From the NCBI RefSeq assembly GCF_019511605.1, contig NZ_JAEUAV010000010.1, forward strand, positions 124,001-188,000: a stretch of 64,000 bases of DNA, given 5' to 3'. Source of the DNA: Paraburkholderia phenoliruptrix (GTDB lineage Bacteria > Pseudomonadota > Gammaproteobacteria > Burkholderiales > Burkholderiaceae). Below, one piece after another: positions 42,662-52,158 of the stretch. A program made the position numbers and the translations under genes. Under the pieces are notes generated by a model. It ran no database searches. It saw only the letters and a program-made list of their open reading frames with translations, and was not told the DNA's origin. Position 1 is the first letter of the stretch. Each line of letters begins with the position of its first letter.

Positions 42662-42967
42662 ATGGACCTGGAACTCGCGAACAAGATCAGATCGAGCGCG
42701 GCCTACCGCGAACTGGTGCGAAAGCGCTCGCGGCTCGGTTGGACGCTGACGGCGCTTGTGCTGATCGTCTACTACGGCTACGTGCTGCTGATTGCGTTCA
42801 ACAAGGACGTGCTTTCGGCGAAACTCGGCGCGGGCGTCACCACGTGGGGCATGCCGATCGGGCTCTTCGTGATCGTGTTTACGGTCGCGATCACGGGCTT
42901 TTATGTGCGGCGCGCGAATAGTGCGTACGACGAACTCACTGACCAGATCAAGCGGGAGGCCGTATGA
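42662..42967 (+). CDS. DUF485 membrane protein (YjcH-like)
   Basis: A 101-residue inner-membrane protein with two hydrophobic segments (about 28-48 and 64-84) and the family start [22 protein letters not shown]485 proteins (E. coli YjcH) are encoded with the acetate symporter ActP. I chose the ATG at 42662, seven bases after an AGGAG, over the ATG at 42647. It overlaps actP by 4 bases (ATGA). Confidence 0.85.
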   Translation: MDLELANKIRSSAAYRELVRKRSRLGWTLTALVLIVYYGYVLLIAFNKDVLSAKLGAGVTTWGMPIGLFVIVFTVAITGFYVRRANSAYDELTDQIKREAV

Positions 42968-44625
42968 ACACGCGCCGATCCGGTACTGCGGCTGCGCTCT
43001 TCGCCGCTTCTTCGAGCTGCTTCGCGGCAGGCGCCGACCTGGGCCAGGCGGTCAAGCAGGCGACCAACTGGACTGCGATCTGCATGTTCGTCGCGTTCGT
43101 GATTGCAACGCTTTTCATCACTAAATGGGCTGCGCGAAGAACGCGCTCGGCGGCCGAGTTCTACACGGCGGGCGGCGGCATCACGGGCTTTCAGAACGGC
43201 CTTGCGATTGCGGGCGACTTCATGTCCGCTGCCTCGTTTCTCGGCATTTCTGCTGCGGTCTACACGAACGGCTACGACGGTCTTATTTACTCGATCGGTT
43301 TTCTCGTGGGCTGGCCGATCATCACGTTCCTGATGGCGGAGCGGCTGCGCAATCTCGGCCGTTTCACCTTTGCCGACGTGGCCGCTTACCGCTTCAAACA
43401 AGGCCCGATTCGCGCATTCGCCGCATCCGGCACGCTCGTCGTCGTCGCCTTCTACCTGATCGCGCAAATGGTAGGCGCAGGCCAGCTCATCAAGCTGCTG
43501 TTCGGGCTCGAGTACTGGATCGCGGTAGTGATAGTCGGCGCGCTGATGATGGTCTACGTGCTGTTCGGCGGCATGACCGCCACGACGTGGGTGCAGATCA
43601 TCAAGGCGTGTCTGTTGCTCGCGGGTGCGTCGTTCATGGCCTTCATGGTGCTGTGGCAATTTCACTTCAGCCCCGAGGCGCTCTTCGCGAAAGCCGTTGA
43701 AGTGCACGAAAAGAAAGCGTCGATCATGGGGCCGGGCAATTTCATCAAGGACCCCATCTCGGCCATTTCCTTCGGCATCGCGCTGATGTTCGGCACGGCC
43801 GGCCTGCCGCACATCCTGATGCGCTTCTTTACCGTGCCCAATGCAAAGGAGGCACGCAAGTCGGTGTTCTGGGCCACCACGTGGATCGGCTATTTCTACA
43901 TTCTCACGTTTATCATCGGCTTTGGTGCGATCGTGCTGGTGAGCACCAACCCCATGTTCAAGGACGCAGCCGGCAAGCTGCTCGGCGGCAGCAACATGGC
44001 GGCGGTGCATCTGGCGAGTGCGGTGGGCGGCAACGTGTTCCTCGGCTTTATTTCGGCGGTGGCGTTCGCGACCATTCTCGCCGTGGTCGCCGGGCTCACG
44101 CTCGCCGGCGCGTCGGCCGTGTCGCACGACCTGTATGCGACCGTGTTCAAGCACGGCAAGGCGTCGAGCGCCAATGAGCTTTTCGTGTCGCGCATCACGA
44201 CTGTGGTGCTGGGCGTCGTCGCCGTCGTGCTCGGCATCGTGTTCGAAAAGCAGAACATCGCGTTCATGGTGTCGCTGGCATTTGCGGTGGCCGCTTCGGC
44301 CAATTTTCCGGTGCTGTTTCTGTCCGTGCTGTGGCGCGGCTGCACGACGCGCGGTGCGGCAATAGGCGGCTTTCTCGGTCTTCTGTCAGCCGTGCTGCTG
44401 ACGGTGCTGTCGAAGGCGGTCTGGGTCGACGTGTTTCATTTCGCGAGCGCGCCGTTCCCGTATGCGTCGCCTGCGCTGTTCTCCATGGCGCTGGGCTTCG
44501 CCGGCATCTGGTTGTTTTCCGTCACCGACAAATCGGCGCGCGCACGCATCGACCAGGCGGGCTTCGACGCCCAGGCGGTGCGCTCGGAAACCGGCATTGG
44601 CGCGGTAGAAGGCGCGAGCCACTAG
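42964..44625 (+). CDS. actP: Cation/acetate symporter
   Basis: A 553-residue sodium:solute symporter family protein. It has a hydrophobic N-terminal segment (possible signal), [28 protein letters not shown] (split over about 65-95), [19 protein letters not shown], and about 13 hydrophobic segments overall. ActP imports acetate and other short monocarboxylates with a cation. The ATGA overlap with the DUF485 gene matches the usual yjcH-actP arrangement; no acs gene is in the window. Confidence 0.9.
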   Translation: MNTRRSGTAAALFAASSSCFAAGADLGQAVKQATNWTAICMFVAFVIATLFITKWAARRTRSAAEFYTAGGGITGFQNGLAIAGDFMSAASFLGISAAVYTNGYDGLIYSIGFLVGWPIITFLMAERLRNLGRFTFADVAAYRFKQGPIRAFAASGTLVVVAFYLIAQMVGAGQLIKLLFGLEYWIAVVIVGALMMVYVLFGGMTATTWVQIIKACLLLAGASFMAFMVLWQFHFSPEALFAKAVEVHEKKASIMGPGNFIKDPISAISFGIALMFGTAGLPHILMRFFTVPNAKEARKSVFWATTWIGYFYILTFIIGFGAIVLVSTNPMFKDAAGKLLGGSNMAAVHLASAVGGNVFLGFISAVAFATILAVVAGLTLAGASAVSHDLYATVFKHGKASSANELFVSRITTVVLGVVAVVLGIVFEKQNIAFMVSLAFAVAASANFPVLFLSVLWRGCTTRGAAIGGFLGLLSAVLLTVLSKAVWVDVFHFASAPFPYASPALFSMALGFAGIWLFSVTDKSARARIDQAGFDAQAVRSETGIGAVEGASH

Positions 44626-44964
44626 ATCTCGCGTTGCCGTCATGGATCGGGAGCGGTCGCGGCGTCATCCGCCGCGGCCGCCGCGCCTCGGGACACGCAG
44701 GTACGGTCGCGTCGCGCCGATGCGGACAGGCGCGGCCTAAATCGCGACACGCGCCGTTCCCCGCCGTTGCCCTCAGTTACCCGCCGTTGCCTATAATCGG
44801 CTCCGATGGCGCGGCGAGTATGTCTGCGCGGGCACGTCACGCAAGAATCGTTAGAGAAGAAAAATAATTCGTCCTGCCGTGTCGATTTCGCGGGTGTTGC
44901 TTCGTCGTCCACATAGCGGCATACAGTCGGCCGCCATCTGAGCGATACTGACAGGAGACTCGCG
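44626..44964. other. Gap after actP
   Basis: No gene supported. There is no clear intrinsic terminator after actP. The last 60 bases hold the leader of the VOC gene with an ACAGGAGACT Shine-Dalgarno. Confidence 0.35.
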
Positions 44965-45438
44965 ATGACAATTCAGAAGATCACCCCTTTTCTCTGGTAT
45001 TCGAACGAGGCCGAAGAGGCCGCGGCTTTCTACACGAACATCTTCCCTGACTCGCGAGTCGTTCGCGTCACGGCAGTGCCGGCCGCAGGCGCGACGAAAG
45101 TGGTCGAGTTCGTGCTGTTCGGCCAGACCTTCTACGCAATGAGCTCGAGCGGCAACGACACGTTCAATCACTCGATATCGCTTCTCGTCAGTTGCGCGGA
45201 TCAGGCGGAAATCGACCGCTACTGGGATGCGCTGCTCGAGGGCGGCGGCGCGCCCGAGGCGTGCGGCTGGCTGAAAGACCGCTTTGGCGTGTCGTGGCAG
45301 ATTGCGCCGGCCGATGTCATCGCGATGATGGGCGACCCCGACGCGGACAAGGCGCGGCGCGCGGCCGAGGCAATGATGAAAATGGTCAAGTTCGATGTCG
45401 CCGCATTGAGGGCGGCGTACGAGGGTACGGCGGGCTAG
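44965..45438 (+). CDS. VOC-family (PhnB-like) protein
   Basis: A 157-residue vicinal-oxygen-chelate protein of the PhnB/3-demethylubiquinone-methyltransferase-like group: KITPFLWYSNEAEEAAAFYT, FPDSRV, ISLLVSCADQAEIDRYW, WLKDRFGVSWQIAP. Such proteins are metal-dependent lyases or ligand-binding proteins with unassigned substrates in most genomes. It is convergent with the AraC gene. The function is unknown. Confidence 0.87.
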   Translation: MTIQKITPFLWYSNEAEEAAAFYTNIFPDSRVVRVTAVPAAGATKVVEFVLFGQTFYAMSSSGNDTFNHSISLLVSCADQAEIDRYWDALLEGGGAPEACGWLKDRFGVSWQIAPADVIAMMGDPDADKARRAAEAMMKMVKFDVAALRAAYEGTAG

Positions 45439-45577
45439 GGCCGGGGCCGGGGTTAGCGCTAGCGCGATCCGCTCGTAAGCCGCATTCTGGCTTGCCGCGC
45501 CGCAACCCGTGTGGGCCCCGGTGCTACGCAGCGGATAGAAGCGGGCGCTCTCTGCCCGTGCCCACCCGTCTATCGGT

Positions 45578-46561
45578 TCAATGCGAGGACACGTATTCGG
45601 ATCCGGCATGCGCGGGCGGAATCGCAAAGCTCGCACGCATGCGCCGCGCTTCCGCAGCGGGCGTCAGCCCAAAAAGCCGCTTGAATTCCCGACTGAATTG
45701 CGACGTGCTCGCGTAGCCCACAGCCACGCTCGCGGCCTCCGCCGACATGTCGTGCCGCAGCATCAGCAGGCGGGCCTGGTGCAGGCGCGTGGACTTGACG
45801 TACTGCATCGGCGAGGTCTGCGTGACGGCCTTGAAATGCGCATGAAACGTGGGAATGCTCATGCCGGCCTCGCGCGCAAGCAATGGGAGGTCGAGCGCAC
45901 CCGCGTAGTCGGAATGAATGCGGCGCAGCGCCTTGCCGATCCTGCCGAATTGACCTTGCATGCCGAGCGCCGCGCGCATCGCATCTCCCTGCGGGCCGGT
46001 CAGCACCCGAAAGTAGAGCTCGCGCAGCAGAGACGGACCGAGCACCGCTGCGTCGAGCGGCCGGTTCAGCGCTTCGAGCAGGCGCAATACGGTGTTTCGC
46101 AAGGGCTTGTCGAGCGGGCTCGACATCATGCTTTGCGGCGCCTGTGCGCTGTCCGGCAGCGCGTGACCTTCTATCTGCGCAAGCAGCTCGGCAGCCAGCT
46201 TGAAGTCGAGATGCAGGTAGATCGCGAGCAGCGGACGCTGCGCATCCGCGTCGGTCTCCATCGTAAACGGCACCGGCACTGAGACCGCCAGATAGTGCTG
46301 CTCGTCGTACACATAGAGCTGGTCGCCGAAATAGCCGCGCTTGCGTCCCTGGCAAACGATCACGATGCCCGGGTCATACAGCACCGGCGTGGACGTCAGG
46401 CTGCGATCCGAGCGCAGCACGCGCACGCTCGCGAGCGCCGTCAGGTTGTAGCCCTCCTCGGGGGCGAGCGCACGCACGAGCCCGACCATTGTCTGCTGGT
46501 CGCGGCGAGAAGGCACGCGCGGCGCGCCACGGCTGTCCTTTTTTGTTGTTTGAGATGTCAT
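45578..46561 (-). CDS. AraC-family transcriptional regulator
   Basis: A 327-residue protein with an AraC N-terminal cupin-like domain (about 50-180; VLYDPGIVIVCQGRKRGYFG, LAVSVPVPFTMETD) and a C-terminal double HTH (about 220-315; LPLLAREAGMSIPTFHAHFK, SAEAASVAVGYASTSQFSREF). The ATG at 46561 gives the normal start; the longer frame has no domain. It is divergent from the SDR gene at 46656, and regulators of this type usually control such neighbours. Confidence 0.87.
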   Translation of the reverse strand: MTSQTTKKDSRGAPRVPSRRDQQTMVGLVRALAPEEGYNLTALASVRVLRSDRSLTSTPVLYDPGIVIVCQGRKRGYFGDQLYVYDEQHYLAVSVPVPFTMETDADAQRPLLAIYLHLDFKLAAELLAQIEGHALPDSAQAPQSMMSSPLDKPLRNTVLRLLEALNRPLDAAVLGPSLLRELYFRVLTGPQGDAMRAALGMQGQFGRIGKALRRIHSDYAGALDLPLLAREAGMSIPTFHAHFKAVTQTSPMQYVKSTRLHQARLLMLRHDMSAEAASVAVGYASTSQFSREFKRLFGLTPAAEARRMRASFAIPPAHAGSEYVSSH

Positions 46562-46655
46562 AGAAATAGGCAATAAAAAGCCATAATTCGGCCTAAAACT
46601 CGTGAGGCCGGAAGAATAGTATGCACTTTCCGTTTGACTCCTGGAAAGGCATCTC

Positions 46656-47489
46656 ATGACATCGAACAGAATTTTGCTGATTACCGGCGCGAGCAGCGGC
46701 TTTGGCCGCGCTCTCGCTCAGCAGGCGCTGCAGGACGGTCATCGTGTGGTCGGCACGGTGCGAAGCGAGGCCGCGAAAGCCGAGCTGGAGGCGCTCGCGC
46801 CAGGCAGGGCGTTCGGCCGCCTGCTGGACGTGACCGACTTCGACCGGATCGACGGCGTCGTAGCCGATATCGAGGCAAGCGTCGGCCCCGTGGATGTGCT
46901 CGTGAACAGTGCCGGCTATGGCCACGAAGGCGTCATGGAAGAGGCGCCGCTCGCCGACCTGCGCCGGCAGTTCGAAGTAAACGTGTTCGGCGCAGTGGCG
47001 ATGATGAAAGCCGTGCTGCCCTACATGCGCCAACGCCGGCGCGGCCACATTCTCAACATTACGTCGATGGGCGGCTTCATCACCATGCCCGGCATCTCGT
47101 ACTACTGCGGCAGCAAGTTTGCACTCGAAGGAATCTCGGAAGCACTTGGCCAGGAGGTGCGGTCATTGGGCATTCATGTAACCGCCGTTGCACCGGGCTC
47201 TTTTCGCACCGATTGGGCAGGGCGCTCCATGTCGCGCACGCCGCGCTCCATTTCCGACTACGACGCGGTATTCGATCCGCTGCGCAAGGCTCGCGAAGAG
47301 AAGAGCGGCAAGCAGCTGGGCGACCCGGTGAAAGCCGCGCGCGCGATGCTGGCTGCGATCGCGGCGGAGCAGCCGCCTGTGCATCTACTGCTCGGAAGCG
47401 ACGCCTTGGGTCTCGTGCGCGGGAAACTGACTGCACTGTCTGACGAAATCGCCACGTGGGAAGCGCTCACGTTGTCCACGGACGGCTGA
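46656..47489 (+). CDS. SDR-family oxidoreductase
   Basis: A 277-residue SDR: LLITGASSGFGRAL, VLVNSAGYG (NSAG for NNAG), NITSMGGFI and YYCGSKFALE with catalytic Tyr and Lys, then VAPGSFRTDWAG, the same long-tailed subgroup as the SDR at 13219. It is divergent from the AraC gene with 94 bases between. The substrate is unknown. Confidence 0.87.
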   Translation: MTSNRILLITGASSGFGRALAQQALQDGHRVVGTVRSEAAKAELEALAPGRAFGRLLDVTDFDRIDGVVADIEASVGPVDVLVNSAGYGHEGVMEEAPLADLRRQFEVNVFGAVAMMKAVLPYMRQRRRGHILNITSMGGFITMPGISYYCGSKFALEGISEALGQEVRSLGIHVTAVAPGSFRTDWAGRSMSRTPRSISDYDAVFDPLRKAREEKSGKQLGDPVKAARAMLAAIAAEQPPVHLLLGSDALGLVRGKLTALSDEIATWEALTLSTDG

Positions 47490-47530
47490 GGCGGGTCCAC
47501 GGCTTTACCCGCGAGGCGGGTCCACGGCTC
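47489..47530 (+). repeat. 17-bp direct repeat
   Basis: GAGGCGGGTCCACGGCT occurs at 47489-47505 (overlapping the SDR stop) and again at 47514-47530. It is a short tandem duplication of the gene end. Confidence 0.6.
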
Positions 47531-47604
47531 CACTCGCACGCGCCGCGCGCAGAAGCTCGAGGTCTCAGAGGTCCTGCGGCGCGACGCCCCGTTGCTGTGA
47601 ACCC

Positions 47605-47619
47605 GCACCATCGCTGTGC
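47605..47619. promoter_or_regulatory. NtrC-like enhancer site (transporter promoter)
   Basis: GCAC-N7-GTGC, the core of the NtrC box, 88-102 bp upstream of the sigma-54 element. A weaker GCAC-N7-GCGC lies near 47536. Confidence 0.55.
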
Positions 47620-47706
47620 CTCAGCGCGTCAAAACACGACGCCCTGAATCCAGAGCGATCAGCGTTTTGACGCGTAAAGCCGCATCGCGCCGATACTCGT
47701 CGCGTA

Positions 47707-47722
47707 TGGCATAGCCTTTGCA
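47707..47722 (+). promoter_or_regulatory. Sigma-54 promoter, nitrate transporter
   Basis: TGGCAT-N5-TTGCA (47707-47712 and 47718-47722), with GG and GC separated by 10 bases as required for -24/-12 promoters. Expected transcript start is near 47733, just before the first leader hairpin. Confidence 0.75.
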
Positions 47723-47737
47723 TAGTGCAGCCGCAAA

Positions 47738-47856
47738 GGATCAACGGCGATTCTTCCCGAATGCATTCGTAGCACGAGATACGCAGTAACGAGCAGCTTT
47801 GGACAACGGCGTCCCCTGAAACCAGTCACACGACCGGTTTCTCGGGACGCTTTTTT
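47738..47856 (+). ncRNA. ANTAR-type two-hexaloop leader with attenuator terminator
   Basis: Hairpin P1: GGATC-AACGGC-GATTC (47738-47753, one G-U pair). Hairpin P2: GGAC-AACGGC-GTCC (47801-47814). Both six-base loops are AACGGC, with A at position 1 and G at position 4, as required for ANTAR protein binding. The 3' arm of P2 is also the 5' arm of an intrinsic terminator (GCGTCCC 47809-47815 with GGGACGC 47844-47850, T-tract to 47856), so P2 and terminator exclude each other. An ANTAR protein such as NasT/NasR should bind P1/P2 and allow read-through; it is not encoded here. Confidence 0.85.
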
Positions 47857-47871
47857 GTTTCTGGAACGACG

Positions 47872-49206
47872 ATGGCAGACAAAGCAATCCGTATAGACCT
47901 TTTCAGCCTGCGCACGCCGGCCATGCGCGCCTTCCATCTCACGTGGATGGCCTTTTTCGTATGTTTTTTCGCGTGGTTTGCCTGCGCGCCGCTGATGCCG
48001 CTCATCAAGCGCGAGTTCGGGCTTTCCGCCGATCAGGTCGCGAACATCAACATCGCCGCCGTGGCCGTGACCATTCTCGTGCGGCTCGTGGTCGGCCCGA
48101 TGTGCGATCGCTACGGACCGCGCAAGGTTTACTCGGGGCTCTTGCTCATAGGCGCGTTGCCGGTGCTCGGCGCTGCGGTTTCCACGGGCTACGAGAGTTT
48201 TCTGCTCTGCCGTCTGCTAATCGGCGCGGTCGGCGCGAGCTTTGTGATCACGCAGTACCACACGTCGATGATGTTCGCGCCGAACGTAGTGGGCACCGCG
48301 AACGCGACGACCGCGGGTTGGGGCAACACCGGCGCGGGCGCCGCGCAGGCGCTGATTCCGTTGCTGCTTGCCGCGATCATCGTGCTGGGCGTGGGCGAGT
48401 CGTCGGCCTGGCGCCTGGCGCTGCTGGTGCCCGGTCTCGCGATGCCGGTCATGGCCGCGTTCTACTGGCGCTTCACGCAGGACTGCCCGCAAGGCAACTT
48501 CAGCGAACTGCGTGCGCAAGGCATGACCATCGACGGCGGCAAGAAGGGGGGCTGGGCGAGCTTTCGCACGGCCTGCGCGAACTACCGCGTATGGATGCTC
48601 TTCATTACCTATGCGGCGTGTTTCGGCGTGGAGGTGTTCATCCACAACATTGCGGCTATCTACTACGTCGACCATTTTCATCTGTCGCTGAAGGAAGCCG
48701 GCATGGCCGCGGGCAGCTTCGGCCTGCTCGCGCTCTTTGCACGCGCGCTGGGCGGCTGGGTATCGGACCGTGCCGCCGCGCGGCGCGGCCTCGAAGTGCG
48801 CTCCACGCTCTTGTGTGCGCTGATGATCGGCGAGGGGCTCGGCCTCGTGGGTTTCGCGCACGCGACCAGCATCGCGCCGGCACTCGTTGCGATGCTGGTC
48901 TTCGGGCTCTTCACTCATATGGCGTGCGGCGCCACTTATGCGCTCGTGCCGTTCATCGACCGCAAGGCGCTCGGCGGCGTGGCCGGCATCATCGGCGCGG
49001 GCGGCAATGTCGGTGCAGTGGCGGCGGGCTTCCTGATGAAAGGGATAGGCGGCATTCAGCAGACGCTCGCGACGCTCGGCGTGCTCGTCACGCTGTCGGC
49101 GCTGTGTGCGTTGGCGGTGCGCTTTAGCGGCGAGCACAAGGCCCGCGAAGCGGCGTTGAGGGAGCGTGCGCTCGCCGCCGCGAGCACCCAGAGCGTGGCC
49201 AACTAA
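47872..49206 (+). CDS. Nitrate/nitrite MFS transporter (NarK/NasA type)
   Basis: A 444-residue membrane protein with about 12 helices. The nitrate signature appears as AGWGNTGAGAAQAL (about 143-156), and MCDRYGPRKVYS lies in the 2-3 loop. It imports nitrate for assimilation. It begins 15 bases after the leader terminator, with its own sigma-54 promoter and ANTAR leader; nirB follows with a second copy of the same control region. Confidence 0.88.
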   Translation: MADKAIRIDLFSLRTPAMRAFHLTWMAFFVCFFAWFACAPLMPLIKREFGLSADQVANINIAAVAVTILVRLVVGPMCDRYGPRKVYSGLLLIGALPVLGAAVSTGYESFLLCRLLIGAVGASFVITQYHTSMMFAPNVVGTANATTAGWGNTGAGAAQALIPLLLAAIIVLGVGESSAWRLALLVPGLAMPVMAAFYWRFTQDCPQGNFSELRAQGMTIDGGKKGGWASFRTACANYRVWMLFITYAACFGVEVFIHNIAAIYYVDHFHLSLKEAGMAAGSFGLLALFARALGGWVSDRAAARRGLEVRSTLLCALMIGEGLGLVGFAHATSIAPALVAMLVFGLFTHMACGATYALVPFIDRKALGGVAGIIGAGGNVGAVAAGFLMKGIGGIQQTLATLGVLVTLSALCALAVRFSGEHKAREAALRERALAAASTQSVAN

Positions 49207-49251
49207 CCCGACATTCTCGTGCGCCTCGCGTATGCCGTGCGGCTGCGCGTT

Positions 49252-49287
49252 GCACGCCGAAGGTGCTGCGTCGCACCATCATCGAGC
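49252..49287. promoter_or_regulatory. Tandem NtrC-like enhancer sites (nirB promoter)
   Basis: GCAC-N7-GTGC at 49252-49266 and GCAC-N7-GAGC at 49273-49287, with centres 21 bp (two helical turns) apart, about 100-130 bp upstream of the sigma-54 promoter, as usual for NtrC enhancers. Confidence 0.6.
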
Positions 49288-49385
49288 CTTCGTGCATCGG
49301 AATGCGTCGGCGCCCGGCGTGCAGCGAATGTGGCAAGACGCGCGGCAAGCCCGCAGCGCGGGGCGCTGCGGAAGTTCTGACCGAA

Positions 49386-49401
49386 TGGCATGGGCCTTGC
49401 A
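49386..49401 (+). promoter_or_regulatory. Sigma-54 promoter, nirB operon
   Basis: TGGCAT-N5-TTGCA (49386-49391 and 49397-49401), GG-N10-GC spacing intact. Expected start is near 49412, three bases before hairpin P1. Confidence 0.78.
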
Positions 49402-49414
49402 TTAATGGGGCTAC

Positions 49415-49533
49415 GGATCAACGGCGATCCTGCCAGCTTGCAGCAAGCACTCTGTTTCCCGATTACTGGTTTTGGACAACGGCGTCCCCCGAATACAGTC
49501 GCAGCAGCGATTGCATCCGCGGGACGCTTTTTT
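49415..49533 (+). ncRNA. ANTAR-type two-hexaloop leader with attenuator terminator
   Basis: P1: GGATC-AACGGC-GATCC (49415-49430, perfect). P2: GGAC-AACGGC-GTCC (49474-49487). Terminator: GCGTCCC (49482-49488) with GGGACGC (49521-49527) and a T-tract to 49533, overlapping P2. The layout and loop sequences match the leader at 47738-47856, while the linkers differ, which is what selection on RNA structure would produce. It ends 15 bases before the nirB start. Confidence 0.88.
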
Positions 49534-49548
49534 ATTGCCGGACACATC

Positions 49549-52128
49549 ATGTCGCGAACCGCATCGCAAACGAATCAAGCCTCTGTCATGAACGTGGTCG
49601 TAATCGGTCACGGAATGGTCGGTCACAAACTGGTCGAGTGTCTCGTCGACGATCCGAAGGCCGCGATGCACATCACCGTGCTGTGCGAAGAGCCGCGTCC
49701 CGCCTACGACCGCGTGCATCTGTCGGAATTCTTTGCGGGCAAGTCCGCGGACGACCTGTCGCTTGTCGAGCCGGGCTTTTTCGAGCGCGAGAACGTGCTG
49801 CTCAAACTCAATGCGAAAGCCGTGTCGATCGACCGTGATGCGCGCACCGTGACGCTTGCCAGCGGCGAAACGCTCGCCTACGACAAGCTAGTGATGGCCA
49901 CCGGCTCCTCGCCGTTCGTGCCGCCGGTGCAGGGCCGCGAGCGGCGCGACTGCTTCGTCTACCGGACTATTGAGGATCTCGAAGCAATGCAGGAGTGCGG
50001 CGCGCGCTCGAAGACAGGCACGGTGGTCGGCGGCGGCCTGCTGGGTCTGGAATGCGCGAAGGCGCTGCGCGACATGGGCCTGCAAACGCACGTGGTGGAA
50101 TTCGCGCCGCGCCTGATGGCGGTGCAGGTGGACGAAGGTGGCGGCCGCGTACTGCGCACGAAGATCGAGGAACTCGGCGTGAGCGTGCACACGCAGAAGA
50201 ACACCACGGCGATTGTCGACGGCGAAGCGGGCACGCACCGCATGCTGTTCGCCGACGGCACGCATCTGGACACGGACATGATCGTGTTCTCCGCCGGCAT
50301 CCGTCCGCGCGACGAACTCGCGCGCGCGTGCGGTCTGGAACTGGGCCCGCGCGGCGGCGTTGCGATCGATTCAAGCTGCCGCACGAGCGACCCGCACATC
50401 TACGCAATCGGCGAATGCGCGGCGTGGAACGGCATGGTCTACGGTCTCGTGGCGCCGGGCTACGACATGGCGCGGGTGGCGGCAAAACATCTGCTGGGCA
50501 ACGACGCGACCTTCGCGGGCGCCGACATGAGCACCAAGCTCAAGCTGATGGGCGTGGACGTGGCGAGCATCGGCGACGCACACGGCACGACGCCGGGCAG
50601 CCGCGCCTACCAGTTCAGCGACGAGCGCAAGCAGATCTACAAGAAGCTGGTGGTCTCCGAGTCGGGCAAGGAGCTGCTCGGCGCGGTGATGGTCGGCGAC
50701 GCGAGCGAGTACGGCACGCTGCTGCAGATGATGCTCAACGGCATCGCGCTGCCGGAGTCGCCGGAATTCCTGATCCTGCCGCAAGGCGACGGCGAAGCGA
50801 AGCCGGGCCTCGGCGTCGACGCGCTGCCCGAGAGCGCGCAGATCTGTTCGTGCAACAACGTGTCGAAGGCGCAACTGTGCGCGGCAGTGGGCGCGGGCGC
50901 GACCGACATCGGCGCGCTCAAATGCGCGACCACTGCGGGCACTTCGTGCGGCGGCTGCGTGCCGCTCGTCACCCAGGTGATGAAGGCCGAAATGAAGAAG
51001 CAGGGCCTCGCCGTGAACAATCATGTGTGCGAGCACTTTGCGTATTCGCGCCAGGAGCTCTTTCATATCGTGCGGGTGGAGGGCGTGCGCAGCTTCGGCG
51101 AACTGCTCGCAAAACATGGCCACGGTCTCGGCTGCGATATCTGCAAGCCGGTGGTGGCAAGCATTCTTGCGTCGTGCTGGAACGAATTCGTGCTGAAAAA
51201 GGAGCACGCGTCGTTGCAGGACACGAACGACTACTACCTCGCGAACATCCAGCGCGACGGCACCTATTCGGTCGTGCCGCGCATGCCGGGCGGCGAAGTG
51301 ACGCCCGATGGTCTGATTGCCGTCGCGCAGGTCGCGAAGAAATACGGCCTCTACACGAAGATCACGGGCGGCCAGCGCGTGGACCTGTTCGGCGCGCGCG
51401 TCGAGCAGTTGCCGCTCATCTGGGAAGAGCTGATTGCAGCGGGTTTCGAATCGGGGCACGCGTACGGCAAGTCGCTGCGCACGGTGAAGTCGTGCGTGGG
51501 CTCGACGTGGTGCCGCTATGGCGTGGGCGATTCGGTGGGACTCGCGGTGGAGCTGGAGAACCGCTACAAGGGCCTGCGCACGCCGCACAAGATCAAGTTC
51601 GGCGTGTCGGGCTGCACGCGCGAATGCGCGGAAGCGCAGGGCAAGGACGTCGGCGTGATTGCGACGGAAAAGGGCTGGAACCTGTACGTCTGCGGCAACG
51701 GCGGCATGAAGCCGCGCCATGCGGAGCTGATCGCGTCGGATCTGGATCGCGACACGCTGGTGCGCTACATCGACCGCTTCCTGATGTTCTATGTGCGTAC
51801 CGCCGACCGTCTGCAACGCACGAGCGTGTGGCGCGAGAGTCTGGAAGGCGGTCTGCAGTATCTGATCGACGTGGTGGTGCATGACAGGCTGCAAGTCGCC
51901 GCGGAACTCGAGGCGGACATGCAGCGCGTGATCGATACGTACGAATGCGAGTGGAAGAAGGCGGTGAGCGATCCGGAGACACGCAAGCGCTTCCGTCACT
52001 TCGTCAACAGCGACGCAACGGACAGCACGGTGAGCTTCGTGAAGGAGCGCGGCCAGATCCGGCCGGCGACACCCGACGAGCGTCAGTCGAAGCTTGCTGC
52101 GATTCCTGTCGTCGTGGAAACAGTGTGA
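49549..52128 (+). CDS. nirB: Assimilatory nitrite reductase large subunit
   Basis: An 859-residue NAD(P)H-nitrite reductase subunit. Domains in order: FAD/NAD(P) oxidoreductase (about 14-400; VVVIGHGMVGHK, GGGLLGLEC, IGECAAWNG), a BFD-like [2Fe-2S] region (ICSCNNVSKAQLC with TSCGGCVP), and the siroheme/[4Fe-4S] reductase core with C649-x5-C655 (CVGSTWC) and C689-x3-C693 (CTREC). It reduces nitrite to ammonium in the cytosol. The ATG at 49549 directly follows the leader terminator; a second ATG at 49588 is possible. Confidence 0.92.
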   Translation: MSRTASQTNQASVMNVVVIGHGMVGHKLVECLVDDPKAAMHITVLCEEPRPAYDRVHLSEFFAGKSADDLSLVEPGFFERENVLLKLNAKAVSIDRDARTVTLASGETLAYDKLVMATGSSPFVPPVQGRERRDCFVYRTIEDLEAMQECGARSKTGTVVGGGLLGLECAKALRDMGLQTHVVEFAPRLMAVQVDEGGGRVLRTKIEELGVSVHTQKNTTAIVDGEAGTHRMLFADGTHLDTDMIVFSAGIRPRDELARACGLELGPRGGVAIDSSCRTSDPHIYAIGECAAWNGMVYGLVAPGYDMARVAAKHLLGNDATFAGADMSTKLKLMGVDVASIGDAHGTTPGSRAYQFSDERKQIYKKLVVSESGKELLGAVMVGDASEYGTLLQMMLNGIALPESPEFLILPQGDGEAKPGLGVDALPESAQICSCNNVSKAQLCAAVGAGATDIGALKCATTAGTSCGGCVPLVTQVMKAEMKKQGLAVNNHVCEHFAYSRQELFHIVRVEGVRSFGELLAKHGHGLGCDICKPVVASILASCWNEFVLKKEHASLQDTNDYYLANIQRDGTYSVVPRMPGGEVTPDGLIAVAQVAKKYGLYTKITGGQRVDLFGARVEQLPLIWEELIAAGFESGHAYGKSLRTVKSCVGSTWCRYGVGDSVGLAVELENRYKGLRTPHKIKFGVSGCTRECAEAQGKDVGVIATEKGWNLYVCGNGGMKPRHAELIASDLDRDTLVRYIDRFLMFYVRTADRLQRTSVWRESLEGGLQYLIDVVVHDRLQVAAELEADMQRVIDTYECEWKKAVSDPETRKRFRHFVNSDATDSTVSFVKERGQIRPATPDERQSKLAAIPVVVETV

Positions 52129-52158
52129 TTTTTAGCGTGATTGGAAAGGAGCCACGCC

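Noticed and set aside
49995..51999. Long open frames on both strands inside nirB (over 500 codons each)
   Set aside because: They are shadows of nirB; only the nirB frame carries cofactor motifs in the right order.
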